From Asterias amurensis (taxonomy: Eukaryota > Echinodermata > Asteroidea > Forcipulatida > Asteriidae): 64,000 bases of DNA. The notes beneath the pieces are model-generated. The model searched no databases. It worked only from the letters and a program-made list of their open reading frames with translations, and was not told the DNA's origin. The translations under genes and the position numbers were made by a program. Position 1 is the stretch's first letter; each line of letters begins with the position of its first letter. Shown one piece after another: positions 37,001 through 39,133 of this stretch. The DNA is taken from positions 21,389,832 through 21,453,831 of the forward strand of contig NC_092649.1 in NCBI RefSeq assembly GCF_032118995.1. The letters run 5' to 3'.

Positions 37001-37701
37001 CAAATCGTTTCACCGCTTTGTCTGATGAAGCTGGATCTGTCTTTTCACTTGGTGTATCTCAACATAACGCACAAAATGAGAAGGGTTGCTTTCCGTATGG
37101 CGCCTTCACCTTTTCACTCACTTTTACATAAAGGGATATCTCATTGTGGTATATTATTTCATATCGAACGAAAAAGTGATGGGGCCATACTTGAATATTT
37201 TCCAATAAGAAACCTGTGAACAGAAATTGAACTCAATTTGGTCGTTGAAGTTGCGAGATAATAATGGAAGAAAAAAAAAACCATTGTCACACGAAGTTGT
37301 GTGTTTTAGATGCTTGATTTCTAGACCTCAAAATCAAATTCTGAGGTCTCGAAATCAAATTCATATTAGTGGAAAATTATTCCTTTCTCGAAAACTACGT
37401 TTCTAAAGAGGGGGCCGTTTCGCACAATGTTTTATACTATGAACAGCTCTCCGATTCTCGCTACCATGTAAGGCTTTGCTAATTATTATTTTGAGTAATT
37501 ACCAATATTGTCCAGTGCATGCCTTTAATAGGCCCTTATAGTCTATACCGGTAGGATAAATTCTAAAATACAGCTATCCCTTACCTTTGAATATCTGGCC
37601 TTTCGTAAAGGCCTAGCAATCCAGTCTTTCTGCGAAAGGGCATGTATACCAGATAACATCAACAGAAATAACAACGCACGATGAGTCGACGAACCAATCA
37701 T
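907..37701 (-). CDS. Tandem VIT-VWA (ITIH-like) secreted polyprotein gene, 23 exons in window, 3' end beyond left edge
   Basis: Reconstructed from splice sites and translation. Coding exons in order: 37585-37701 (signal peptide), 31477-31527 (furin site), unit 1 = 27906-28066, 26630-26740, 25550-25688, 24763-25074, 23465-23659, 22187-22280, 15833-16150, 14724-14959, 13875-14213; unit 2 = 12852-13021, 11550-11657, 10228-10369, 9267-9377, 8233-8376, 7433-7721, 5454-6001, 4614-4774, 3735-3871, 3294-3349; unit 3 start = 2525-2685, 907-1017. The exons sum to about 4.2 kb (about 1,400 residues) with no stop and matching phases at all junctions. Each full unit is a VIT domain followed by a VWA domain with a MIDAS DxSxS motif (DVSGS, DISSS), as in inter-alpha-trypsin inhibitor heavy chains, which are secreted and bind extracellular matrix. 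I see no DPH hyaluronan-coupling motif between units. Vertebrate ITIHs have a single VIT-VWA unit, so the tandem layout is unusual. Alternative: separate tandem genes wrongly joined, but no stop or new signal peptide was found between units. Confidence 0.78.
1122..1737 (-). repeat. MITE family 1 copy interrupted by a palindromic element
   Basis: Outer parts (1122-1267 and about 1590-1737) match the abundant MITE whose ends read CAGTGGACACTATTGG and whose body contains GAGACGGCTCCCTCTGAAG-like sequence. The middle (about 1268-1575) is a different element containing a long hairpin at 1428-1545. Confidence 0.6.
1428..1545. repeat. Long hairpin inside MITE insertion
   Basis: The arms GTGGAAATACGGAAAAATAT and its near-complement ATTTTTCCGTATTCCAC enclose a second pair, GTCCCATATCCAAC / GTTGGATATGGGAC, with loop TCGGCCTTCGGCCT. 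A related single arm occurs near 2805-2880. Confidence 0.7.
2525..2685 (-). CDS. Unit 3 VIT exon a
   Basis: 161-bp phase 0-2 exon after GTGTTACAG. It reads DGIEIKSLNIDSDIVLRFAT, then TTISSTLENTGSQAGW and LPAYVTNFTL, a new VIT domain start. Donor GTATGT. Same length and phases as unit 1 exon a. Confidence 0.75.
3294..3349 (-). CDS. Unit 2 short linker exon
   Basis: 56-bp phase 1-0 exon reading VQPPVVVHDDPLNVATQSS between TTCTAG and GTGAGT. It has no domain of its own and was recognised because it bridges unit 2 and the next VIT exon in frame. It lacks the DPH motif used for hyaluronan transfer in vertebrate ITIHs. Confidence 0.6.
3735..3871 (-). CDS. Unit 2 YxFVTPLT exon
   Basis: 137-bp phase 2-1 exon starting YNFVTPLTPLSLTSRGQSRI, the invariant YxFVTPLTS signature of ITIH proteins, and ending GLLEEIPG. 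Confidence 0.85.
4125..4562 (-). repeat. MITE family 1 copy
   Basis: Ends with GACAATTACCAAAGGTGTCA and TTTAAAG. The body has the family's CAGCTGTTGATAGTATAAAA and GCACAGGTTTGTTA segments. Diverged. Confidence 0.55.
4614..4774 (-). CDS. Unit 2 C-terminal helix exon
   Basis: 161-bp phase 0-2 exon reading ITRPELNSDHTVTDVVQRIW and TFQDLINQYAITEDATIRQT, then LADRIAELAI. This is the RxWAxxxIxxL-like helical region after VWA in ITIHs. Splice sites are TAATGCAG and GTAAGA. Confidence 0.85.
4835..5100 (-). repeat. tRNA-derived SINE
   Basis: Minus strand reads ATAGCTCAGTTGGTAGAGCG (A-box-like) and GGTTCGAGTCCCACTCT (B-box-like), then a TTTGTTAAACCCCAAATCATT tail. Upstream lies another copy of the body (GTCGCATCCCCTTAA). 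The same unit recurs at 14440-14700 and 20187-20310, so it is a SINE rather than a tRNA gene. Confidence 0.7.
5137..5411. repeat. MITE with TIR ACCCACGTTTCAGACAG
   Basis: The left end ACCCACGTTTCAGACAGCGG pairs with the right end CGCCTGTCTGAAACGGGTGT. A related right end occurs at about 11295-11326. No coding capacity. Confidence 0.6.
5454..6001 (-). CDS. Unit 2 VWA exon b and post-VWA region
   Basis: 548-bp phase 1-0 exon. It reads TNLGDAVLQADALLDLQSRF, MMYVLSDGQPTIGITDHREL and FSLGFGRNVSFDLLIQLALQ, then RPVIFDVDFEYEPGVSNPE and FPFYFEGSEVSVAGKVVDR, and ends RQDIR. The third MIDAS loop is SDG here against TDG in unit 1. It merges two unit 1 exons. Confidence 0.92.
6092..6466. repeat. MITE family 2 (long palindrome), nearly full
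   Basis: An about 375-bp foldback. Left arm GGATTGGTCGAGTTGGTCTT, right arm AAGACCAACTCGACCAATCC, centre TGGCCGACCGTG. Full relatives lie at 33356-33750, 36452-36846, 48380-48768 and 58439-58760. Open frames inside come from the palindrome and are not genes. Confidence 0.85.
7208..7380. repeat. MITE family 3 (GCCGATTTCAC ends)
   Basis: Left end GCCGATTTCACGAAATGCTA pairs with right end GAAGAGTTTGGTGAAATCGA, with internal CCTAAGTTAGGATGAGT repeats. Other copies: 9485-9600, 53905-53972, 61668-61832 and partial 18020-18060. Confidence 0.65.
7433..7721 (-). CDS. Unit 2 VWA exon a (MIDAS DISSS)
   Basis: 289-bp phase 0-1 exon reading VDDDHFVHFFSPSNFEHADK, then VVFVIDISSSMAGTKLRQV with the D-x-S-x-S motif, FNILVFSDDVQYWRR, and GLIDQG at the end. 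It covers what two exons encode in unit 1. Confidence 0.9.
7798..8157. repeat. MITE with TIR TAAGCCCGATTCATATACTT
   Basis: The left end is repeated internally at about 7985 (CCTGGTTCATATACTTTC) and inverted at the right end (AAGTATGAACCAGGCTTA). It contains repeated TTCGCAGCGAA-like motifs. Intronic. Confidence 0.55.
8233..8376 (-). CDS. Unit 2 linker exon b
   Basis: 144-bp phase 0-0 exon reading VRRSSDYRAHMRYSPSANEQ and LAGDMVLTYDVRHSADGSYT, corresponding to VRMEFFPNEQ...GDLILRYDIEH in unit 1. Donor GTAAAT. Confidence 0.85.
8494..8755 (+). repeat. MITE family 1, truncated
   Basis: Starts TTAAATGCACTGAACACCTT, carries CTGTCAAAGACCAGTATTCT and GGGAGCCGTTTCTCACAATG, and decays before the right end. 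Confidence 0.55.
8800..9240. other. Intron sequence, nothing recognised
   Basis: About 440 bp of A/T-rich intron between MITE remains and the VIT-VWA exon at 9267. No domain-like translation or strong repeat seen. Confidence 0.5.
9267..9377 (-). CDS. Unit 2 linker exon a
   Basis: 111-bp phase 0-0 exon reading VVDDLQVDMYITEPQGLGDV and ending TQRDFQ. It is homologous to the start of the single unit 1 linker exon (VVRDLRIMAYISEPQG). Confidence 0.85.
9471..9968 (+). repeat. MITE family 1 with nested MITE family 3 (9485-9600)
   Basis: The outer element starts TTTGAAGGCACT and ends AACCAATAGTGTCCACTGCC TTTAA. Family 3 (GCCGTCGATTTCACCAAACT to AATTCGTGAAATAGGC) has landed 14 bp inside its left end. 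This gives a relative age: family 3 was active after this copy inserted. Confidence 0.7.
10228..10369 (-). CDS. Unit 2 VIT exon c
   Basis: 142-bp phase 2-0 exon reading DPTKDTFTMRVADVAPQSSV, LTYDELLERRSGVFEHRVNL and WPGQ, the most conserved VIT segment. Acceptor ACCCACTAG, donor GTGATA. Confidence 0.9.
10415..10700. repeat. Repeat with TACGTACAC palindromes
   Basis: Flanked by TTGCCGCAATATGAATGAAA and the inverted TTCATGTTGCGGCAATATGC. The interior has many GTGTACGTAC / TATCGTGTAC motifs. Relatives, partly in tandem, lie at 15000-15300. Confidence 0.55.
11062..11191. repeat. Foldback MITE (GGCCATGTCCGAAACGGC ends)
   Basis: Left arm GGCCATGTCCGAAACGGC and CTTCGGCTACAGCTACAGCT pair with the right arm AGCTGTAGCCGAAG and TTTCGGACACGGCC. 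130 bp, little loop, no coding capacity. Confidence 0.75.
11550..11657 (-). CDS. Unit 2 VIT exon b
   Basis: 108-bp phase 2-2 exon reading EIDGRTYTGKVGDIRDSEWQ and ending ALVTK before GTAAAAG. DGRTY matches the same exon in units 1 and 3. Confidence 0.8.
11780..12237 (-). repeat. MITE family 1 with embedded SINE fragment
   Basis: Contains GAGAAACGGCTCTCTCTGAA and ends GGTTCAGTGCCTTTAA. The segment 12095-12180 (ACACCAATGTGTGTTAGCAC) resembles a SINE tail also seen at 31645. Confidence 0.5.
12240..12850. other. Intron sequence, nothing recognised
   Basis: A/T-rich spacer between the MITE and the unit 2 VIT exon. No coding or repeat signature recognised. Confidence 0.5.
12852..13021 (-). CDS. 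Unit 2 VIT exon a
   Basis: 170-bp phase 0-2 exon after TATATTCCTCCAG. It reads EPVQEIDLHRLHIESRITDR, AQTNLVGELINRGEAHQDIP and FTFLIPPGAFISDFK, a well-conserved VIT start. Donor GTAAGT. Confidence 0.88.
13071..13480 (+). repeat. tRNA-Leu-type SINE
   Basis: Starts GTGATCATGGCCTAGCGGTT (A box) and GAGCATCGGACTC, then a body and a tail reading AAGCGCTATATCAGAAGCCA, typical of deuterostome V-SINE-like elements. About 410 bp, intronic. Confidence 0.65.
13875..14213 (-). CDS. Unit 1 last exon (C-terminal helix region and linker)
   Basis: 339-bp phase 0-0 exon. It contains TERTAAFITLAQLFNEYTVS and AVQLSRQFNLLTPLMSMTIS, the region preceding the C-terminal part of ITIHs (xxYxxxTPLTS), then a glycine/serine/tyrosine-rich linker. 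It ends with a GTAAGTC donor and joins in frame to the first VIT exon of unit 2 at 12852-13021, the main evidence that the units form one protein. Confidence 0.8.
14440..14700 (+). repeat. tRNA-derived SINE
   Basis: Reads ATAGCTCAGTTGGTAGAGCA, then GGTTCAAATCCCGCTCTAGT, then the TTTATCCCAAAATCATTT and GTCGCATCCCCTTAAGG tail. Same family as 4835-5100. It ends just before the exon at 14724. Confidence 0.7.
14724..14959 (-). CDS. Unit 1 post-VWA exon
   Basis: 236-bp phase 1-0 exon reading VYDEVATPLLANIAIEYLGD and then FQNYFEGSEFAISGRLA, the conserved Y-x-E-I-x-x-P-L-L and YF-x-GSE-x-x-V-x-G segments that follow VWA in ITIH proteins. Donor GTAAGT. Confidence 0.85.
15000..15300. repeat. Tandem pair of TACGTACAC-type repeats
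   Basis: Two head-to-tail units of about 150 bp share CCACATGAATAAAAAC, ATCGTGTACGTAGATTTGTT and TCATGAGGTGGCAATA. Related to 10415-10700. Confidence 0.6.
15513..15681. repeat. Foldback element (GGGTGCGTTCGTTTAG ends)
   Basis: Arms GGGTGCGTTCGTTTAGCTCC and AAACTAAACGAACGCACCC, with an inner CCAGGACGAACGTG / CACGTTCGTCCTGG pair. A second copy is at 38034-38196. Confidence 0.8.
15833..16150 (-). CDS. Unit 1 VWA exon c
   Basis: 318-bp phase 1-1 exon starting TNLNDAMIDGLNQLRLAG. It contains ILFVLTDGDPTKGV (third MIDAS loop, TDG) and VVTLGFGAGDVDFNFLARLA, then ARKIFRNYPVADQLVG. All are classic ITIH VWA landmarks. Confidence 0.9.
16340..16695 (+). repeat. MITE family 1 copy
   Basis: Starts TTAAAGACACTGGACACTAT and follows the family consensus to GTATGTACCAGTACC. 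Inside the 6-kb intron. Confidence 0.65.
17010..18160. other. Intron sequence, little recognised
   Basis: Preceded by a SINE tail (16895-17010, CAGCGCCTTGACTACC). Contains only a short family 3 fragment at 18020-18060. No coding signal on either strand. Confidence 0.45.
18165..18300 (+). repeat. tRNA-derived SINE fragment
   Basis: Reads GTCTAGTGGTAAGACATCTG and GGGTTCAAATCCCACCTGAG, A- and B-box-like, then GATTTGCCTGTGGATTG. Antisense relatives lie at 26110-26200 and a cousin at 35455-35560. Confidence 0.6.
18620..18797 (+). repeat. MITE family 1, right half
   Basis: Ends with GTGTCCAGTGCCTTTAA and carries the CAACAGTTCTCCATTG segment. Left half absent. Confidence 0.5.
19233..19973 (+). CDS. 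Secreted C-type lectin domain + PAN/apple-like domain protein, intronless
   Basis: 246 residues in one exon. Residues about 1-32 are a signal peptide (VLFHLLILMTMQSIIVLSS). Residues about 34-155 are a C-type lectin domain: CPTGWVKWRQSCY start, WMQAEAACKRPGSNLIVP, WIDCTD, FTNWEQDNPS, and FWSDNRECQKRRSAVCKM at the end. The EPN/QPD sugar-specificity tripeptide is not present at the usual place (it reads QDNP) and WND reads WSD, so calcium-dependent sugar binding is uncertain. Residues about 177-246 have a PAN/apple-like cysteine pattern (CPLNHVIHNLAVKGVIACGW, RCRSFNVWQ, CQLNN). The gene lies wholly inside the 16151-22186 intron of the VIT-VWA gene on the opposite strand. Lack of introns suggests retroposition or a naturally single-exon family. 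The stop codon falls inside a 7-bp tandem repeat. Confidence 0.85.
   Translation: MKSVIIMLLQSMNTVLFHLLILMTMQSIIVLSSCPTGWVKWRQSCYILLPDKMNWMQAEAACKRPGSNLIVPDSKDENDFIFEWAVKGKMGMWIDCTDAAQEGVWLCAGEPPKFTNWEQDNPSSKNDFNCAGMRKAHGFWSDNRECQKRRSAVCKMPFPIEPIYHTLLGPDGRVSQYCPLNHVIHNLAVKGVIACGWACTSDPRCRSFNVWQSSKKEKKCQLNNVTFLEDDHTDSKDVEGCVYFEL
19961..20023 (+). repeat. 7-bp tandem repeat overlapping the lectin stop codon
   Basis: Nine units of CTTTGAA / CTTTGCA (63 bp). The first two units encode the last residues FEL and the TGA stop at 19971-19973. Confidence 0.85.
20187..20310 (-). repeat. tRNA-derived SINE head
   Basis: Minus strand reads ATAGCTCAGTTGGTAGAGCG and GGTTCGAGTCCCACTCTAGT, same family as 4835-5100. 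Truncated. Confidence 0.65.
20310..21240. other. Downstream flank of lectin gene, partly duplicated
   Basis: 20393-20545 repeats the flank at 20118-20185 plus 20318-20360 (shared GGAAGGATACATG and AAAAGTCATGTAGTAG). The rest shows nothing recognisable. Confidence 0.5.
21241..21620 (+). repeat. MITE family 1, full-length reference copy
   Basis: 380 bp from TTAAAGGCAGTGGACACTAT to ATAGTGTCCACTGCCTTTAA, with an internal hairpin TTTCAAGACCTCAAG / TGAGGTCTTGAAAT. A possible TGTTA target duplication flanks it. No coding capacity. Confidence 0.9.
21620..22186. other. Intron sequence, nothing recognised
   Basis: Spacer between the MITE and the unit 1 VWA exon b. Only short A/T-rich stretches seen. 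Confidence 0.4.
22187..22280 (-). CDS. Unit 1 VWA exon b
   Basis: 94-bp phase 0-1 exon reading VYHWREDEMVEASLRNIHLA and ending LKDLAG across the junction. The next exon completes AGTNLNDA, the T-containing MIDAS loop. The following intron (16151-22186) is 6 kb and hosts a lectin gene on the other strand. Confidence 0.75.
22622..22851. repeat. Foldback element rich in CCATTGAATCCCATT
   Basis: Ends CCCAGGAAAAAATTCCCATT and AATGGGAATTTTTTCCTGGG are exact inverted repeats. The 230-bp interior is made of inverted AATGGGATCCCATTGAA-type words. Confidence 0.85.
22860..23460. other. Intron sequence, nothing recognised
   Basis: Between the foldback element and the unit 1 VWA exon a. No domain-like translation. 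A small inverted pair TCAAAACCATT / AATGGTTTTAA near 23320-23342. Confidence 0.4.
23465..23659 (-). CDS. Unit 1 VWA exon a (MIDAS DVSGS)
   Basis: 195-bp phase 0-0 exon. It reads KFGDVFVHHFSPGGLEP, then TVAFVIDVSGSMYGKKLNQT, the first beta strand and metal-ion-dependent adhesion motif D-x-S-x-S of a VWA domain, and ends FNIITFSDE before GTAAG. Confidence 0.88.
23750..23935. repeat. Inverted-repeat element (GTTGTACAATTGTTGCA)
   Basis: Contains GTACAATTGTTGCAAGCTGT on the left and the inverted GCGTGCAACAATTGTTTTGT on the right, with a GCACCCGAGGTGAAGCCGAG / CTATTTTTCCC core. Intronic. Confidence 0.5.
24245..24500. repeat. Interspersed repeat (GCTAGTCGAAAC family)
   Basis: Contains GAGCAAGCTAGTCGAAACT, GTGGTTAAAAGCAGGACAGTTCTTT and AATCTACTCCGTGG. 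The same words occur at 2250-2430, 33085-33215, 52290-52395 and 55440-55560, so this is a dispersed family, possibly a LINE 3' end. Confidence 0.5.
24763..25074 (-). CDS. Unit 1 linker exon between VIT and VWA
   Basis: 312-bp phase 0-0 exon starting VVRDLRIMAYISEPQG and ending LRYDIEHDYDVGHVQ, with a serine/glycine-rich tract in the middle. It corresponds to two separate exons in unit 2 (9267-9377 and 8233-8376), so an intron was gained or lost between the units. Its first half is duplicated just upstream at 25142-25315. Confidence 0.8.
25142..25315 (-). pseudogene. Partial duplicate of the unit 1 linker exon
   Basis: Near-identical direct repeat of 24937-25110 at an offset of 205 bp. It contains the exon's acceptor and first 40 or so codons (EPQGISKVESGIVQ) plus some upstream intron. 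It breaks off in the LYGLT region, lacks an aligned donor, and reaches a TGA soon after, so it is probably not used as an exon. Confidence 0.7.
25318..25500 (+). repeat. SINE/LINE 3' tail
   Basis: Reads CAGCGCCTTGAGTATGTGCA then CTATATAAGACTTTGTTATT and a TTATTATTATTT end, like the tail at 16895-17010. Confidence 0.5.
25550..25688 (-). CDS. Unit 1 VIT exon c
   Basis: 139-bp phase 2-0 exon reading DPDRNTFMVSVSVAPGDTVD and then NYQELLERIQGWYTQKISINP. The F-x-V-x-V-x-P...Y-x-E-L-L-E-R pattern is the conserved second half of VIT domains. Confidence 0.8.
25795..26205 (-). repeat. Cluster of tRNA-like SINE fragments
   Basis: Three B-box-like stretches on the minus strand (GGGTTCGAATCCCCAAC, GGGTTCGAATCCCAACT, GAGTTCGAGTCCCACCT) at about 25810, 25935 and 26150. 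None forms a full tRNA cloverleaf by eye. Confidence 0.55.
26235..26575. repeat. MITE family 2 copy
   Basis: Right end AAGACCAACTCGACCGATCC then AAGGCAATGTGTTCCCTTAA. Internal ATGGCCAGCCTTGTTAG. The left end is diverged. It ends about 55 bp before exon 26630-26740. Confidence 0.7.
26630..26740 (-). CDS. Unit 1 VIT exon b
   Basis: 111-bp phase 2-2 exon. After the split Leu codon it reads DVNGVTYIGSPRDK, matching DGxTY in the equivalent exons of units 2 and 3. Acceptor ATATTTTCAG, donor GTAAGT. Confidence 0.72.
27090..27420 (+). repeat. MITE family 1 copy
   Basis: Carries TTCAAAGACCAGTCTTCTCA and GAGGGAGCCGTTTCTCACAA and ends TGTGTCCAGGGCCTTTAA. Directly abuts a second copy. Confidence 0.6.
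27417..27806 (+). repeat. MITE family 1 variant with AAGGTACACGTTTGG ends
   Basis: Begins CAGAAGGTACACGTTTGGAA and ends CCAAACTTGTACCTTCCCTT. A distinct TIR subtype of the same body, placed head-to-tail with the previous copy. Confidence 0.65.
27906..28066 (-). CDS. Unit 1 VIT exon a
   Basis: Phase 0 to 2 exon after TTTTTTAG, before GTAAGTC. It reads RGNDVQLFQVETKILLRFAS and continues to AYIANFTL, the first strands of a VIT domain. Same length (161 bp) and phases as the first exon of unit 3. Confidence 0.75.
28240..28530 (+). mobile_element. LINE 3' remnant
   Basis: Plus-strand translation gives VFSLRHLTVWNNISLFTSNK then LSQVSRLFSKHFL, the (R)xFSxxxPxLWNxLPxxLR...FKxxLKxxL(F) end of CR1/L2-like reverse-transcriptase ORFs. 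Broken and short. Confidence 0.5.
28530..29230. other. Intron sequence, little recognised
   Basis: Contains an inverted pair around TTGCGATAACATAACCCTCC / GGAGGGTTTCGTTATCGCAA at 28757-28820. Otherwise nothing. Confidence 0.45.
29238..29740. repeat. Element with GTGTGGCGGTTTCAA terminal inverted repeats
   Basis: Left end GTGTGGCGGTTTCAACTTTC and right end AGACTGAAACCGCCACAC are inverted repeats about 500 bp apart. Both ends repeat AACTGAACAC/CGGAAA words. Non-coding. Confidence 0.65.
30109..30154. repeat. (AAAC)n microsatellite
   Basis: Eleven or so uninterrupted AAAC units. Creates spurious open frames. Confidence 0.95.
30155..31040. other. Intron sequence, nothing recognised
   Basis: Includes a perfect palindrome ATTGTACCATTAA / TTAATGGTACAAT at 30319-30346 and a poly-A/GAA tract at 30826-30855. 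No coding signal. Confidence 0.45.
31044..31363. repeat. MITE with TTAAAGGGTTTATGTACT ends
   Basis: The left TTAAAGGGTTTATGTACTAT pairs with the right AAAAAGTACCCGAATCCTTT AA. Inner AGAAAGCTTCCCTTGAAA pairs with TTTGAAGGGAAGCTTTCC. 320 bp. It lies 110 bp from the furin-site exon. Confidence 0.7.
31477..31527 (-). CDS. VIT-VWA gene exon 2: 17-residue exon with furin site
   Basis: A 51-bp phase 0-0 exon between TTATTTCCAG and a GTGAGT donor. It reads TFASTNPFRVKRQAYYG. RVKR fits the R-x-K/R-R proprotein convertase consensus just ahead of the first VIT domain, which is where ITIH precursors also carry a propeptide. Its small size makes it less certain than the domain exons. Confidence 0.55.
31792..32533. 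repeat. Two MITE family 1 copies, inverted (31792-32204 minus, 32199-32533 plus)
   Basis: The first reads in minus orientation, ending GTGTCCAGTGCCTTTAAAG. The second starts at once with TTTAAAGACAGTGGACACTA and runs to AATAGTGTCCAGTGCCTTTA. They share the TTTAAAG junction. Confidence 0.7.
32702..32881 (+). CDS. Possible first coding exon of an unknown gene
   Basis: A CTTTCAG acceptor-like site, then ATGATGGCAACGCAG giving MMATQLVWLPLQTVNKPA and on to SEAETNCKDESDS, and a GTAAGT donor after 32880. Composition looks coding, but I recognise no domain and no further exons. It lies in the first intron region of the VIT-VWA gene on the other strand. Could equally be a transposon fragment. Confidence 0.25.
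33356..33750. repeat. MITE family 2, full-length
   Basis: TAAAGGAACACGTTGCCTTG at the left and CAAGGCAACGTGTTCCTTTA at the right, foldback throughout, centre ATGGGAGTCAAAATTTTGAG. Confidence 0.88.
33991..34677 (-). repeat. Two overlapping MITE family 1 copies, same orientation
   Basis: 33991-34373 (TAAAGGCAGCGGAATCCATT to TTTGCCAATAGTGTGG) and 34398-34677 (GAGAAACGACTCCCTCTGAA to ACCAATAGTGTCCAGTACTG). The second lacks its left end, suggesting a tandem duplication or recombination product. Confidence 0.6.
34680..35450. other. Intron sequence, nothing recognised
   Basis: No repeat or coding feature recognised on either strand. Confidence 0.4.
35455..35560 (+). repeat. tRNA-derived SINE fragment
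   Basis: TCTAGTGGTAGGACATGTAC and GGGTTCGAATTTCACCTGAG are A- and B-box-like. Confidence 0.5.
35640..35850. repeat. MITE-like repeat with GCGCTTACG motifs
   Basis: Starts GGGCCCAATTTCATGGCTCT, contains inverted TTATGCGCTTACG / CCGTAAAGCGCC words. A matching left end is at about 55803-55830. Confidence 0.45.
36027..36365 (+). repeat. MITE family 1 copy
   Basis: TTAAGGCACTTGACACCTTT at the left and GAGTAATTACCAATTTAG at the right, with the GGAGCCGTTTCTCACAATG body. Confidence 0.6.
36452..36846. repeat. MITE family 2, full-length
   Basis: TAAAGGAACAAGTTGCCTTG left, CAAGGCAACGTGTTCCTTTA right, foldback. Confidence 0.85.
37030..37530 (+). repeat. MITE family 1 with internal insertion
   Basis: Family body from TTTTCACTTGGTGTATCTCA, broken at about 37078 by 140 bp (AAGGGTTGCTTTCCGTATGG to ATATTTTCCAATAAG), and resuming at ACCTGTGAACAG to the right end near 37530. 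It stops about 55 bp before the signal-peptide exon's splice donor side. Confidence 0.55.
37585..37701 (-). CDS. VIT-VWA gene exon 1: signal peptide
   Basis: Encodes 39 residues beginning MIGSSTHRALLFLLML, a basic/polar start followed by a hydrophobic core and a likely cleavage near GIHA/LSQ. It ends AAAG before a GTAAGG donor, phase 0. The open frame runs further upstream on the minus strand, but the ATG at 37699-37701 is the one that puts the hydrophobic stretch at the N terminus, so I chose it. It is spaced 6 kb from the next recognised exon. Confidence 0.65.
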
Positions 37702-38033
37702 TTTAATCAAAACGTCAGCCAGAAAACTGAGAAATGACTTTTCAACATTGGAGAACGGTTCAAGTTTTATGTGTGTTCCGTTGCTGACTTCAACTTGACA
37801 ATGTGAAGCTGGGAGCCGCGGTGATAAAACGAGTTCTTGCCAAGAGATGATCGGGCTATGTGGAGGTCCCACCGGGTTTGCCAAACATTTACTGTTTGCA
37901 CTCAATGGACAGTGGTAAAGGCCTAAGTGCGGCTGGCAATGAAGATCTGACGTCACTCTTCGAGGCTCAACGCCAGAGACCGGCCTCCAGCCGGTGTGTA
38001 TCTTCACCTTTCACCTACACCTTTCACATAGGG

Positions 38034-38196
38034 TGCGTTCGTTTAGCTTCCATGGGTCGACCCCGTGTGTGGCGTTTTTTTTTCCAGGACGAACGTGGGT
38101 AATCATCTGCACACGTTCGTCCTGGAAAAAAAAAACACCGCCACACACCGGGGTCGACCCAGGGAGCTTCCCTGGGTCGACGAACGCACCCATAGA
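38034..38196. repeat. Foldback element (GGGTGCGTTCGTTTAG ends)
   Basis: Second copy of the 15513-15681 element. GGGTGCGTTCGTTTAGCTTC and inner CCAGGACGAACGTG / CACGTTCGTCCTGG. It lies just upstream of the VIT-VWA gene, in its presumed 5' region. Confidence 0.8.
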
Positions 38197-38199
38197 GAT

Positions 38200-39130
38200 A
38201 CGTCAAACTCTACACCAATGTTACATATTTATATTAATACATGCACACGCATGCTTATATTAAAAACATACAACAAACTTTTTAAATCATGTTTTTTATT
38301 CTGTTATTTGGCTGATATGTGACATTTCCCAATTTTGACTAATTTCGGCGGCCATCTTGGCGGCCATCTTGAATATCTATATCTCAATTGTGTTTAAGGA
38401 CCGTCTAAAAGGCACCCAAATACATGTTGTCAACTACTGGGGGGGGGGGGTGCACGCGGGGTCCCCGTACATACTCGACTATGTACTGTATACACAATAC
38501 AAACGTGTGGACACAACATGCAGATGCAAAAGTAAGCTTTCCATATCTGTGTTTTGATTGGTCCGAGGTTTGTCAGCGGGGCCCAAATCACCCCGACCAA
38601 TCAAACCACAGCTATGCAAAAGCCAGAATTGTCCAAACTGTACTTGGGACCGGTCCCAACTGATATGTGAAAGTTGGAACGCTTGGATACAGAGATCTGT
38701 CGCACACAAAGCAATTGGAACCAGTGGTGAGGAACACAACTGTAACACTCAAATTGGGACCAGTCCACAGTTGGGACAATTCTAAAGTTGGCCCGGAACA
38801 ACGTTATATGGTTTGTCTATTCATAGCACTTCACCTTTGCTCCCTTTATTTGAAACAGCCAGATGAATTCACGGGTGGCATCAAGAGTCAAGGAAAAGGA
38901 TATCGGGTTTATAAATGGATTTAATTGGAATGAAGCAATAGCTTTTTGACATTTGCCAATTATTTTCCAAGAAGCCATATGGCAACGGGTACACTTTTTC
39001 AGATTATTTGTAGCATATGGACGACATACATAATAAGTTTTATTTGTTCAAGGTTGATTTCTTAAAGTCGTTTTTAATTGTCCCTTCCTTGTATGCCGTA
39101 TAAACAATTACAGTGCCGTAGCTGATGTTT
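38200..39130. other. Upstream flank of VIT-VWA gene, no gene recognised
   Basis: Contains a G10 run at 38441-38450 and inverted words AACTGTACTTGGGACCGG / GGACCAGTCC around 38635-38770, and duplicated AATCAAACC/GGTTTGATT-like sequence. No coding signature. Confidence 0.4.
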
Positions 39131-39133
39131 GTT

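Noticed and set aside
37543-38007. Longer N terminus for the VIT-VWA gene from an upstream ATG
   Set aside because: It would put about 100 non-hydrophobic residues before a clear signal peptide; the ATG at 37699-37701 is preferred.
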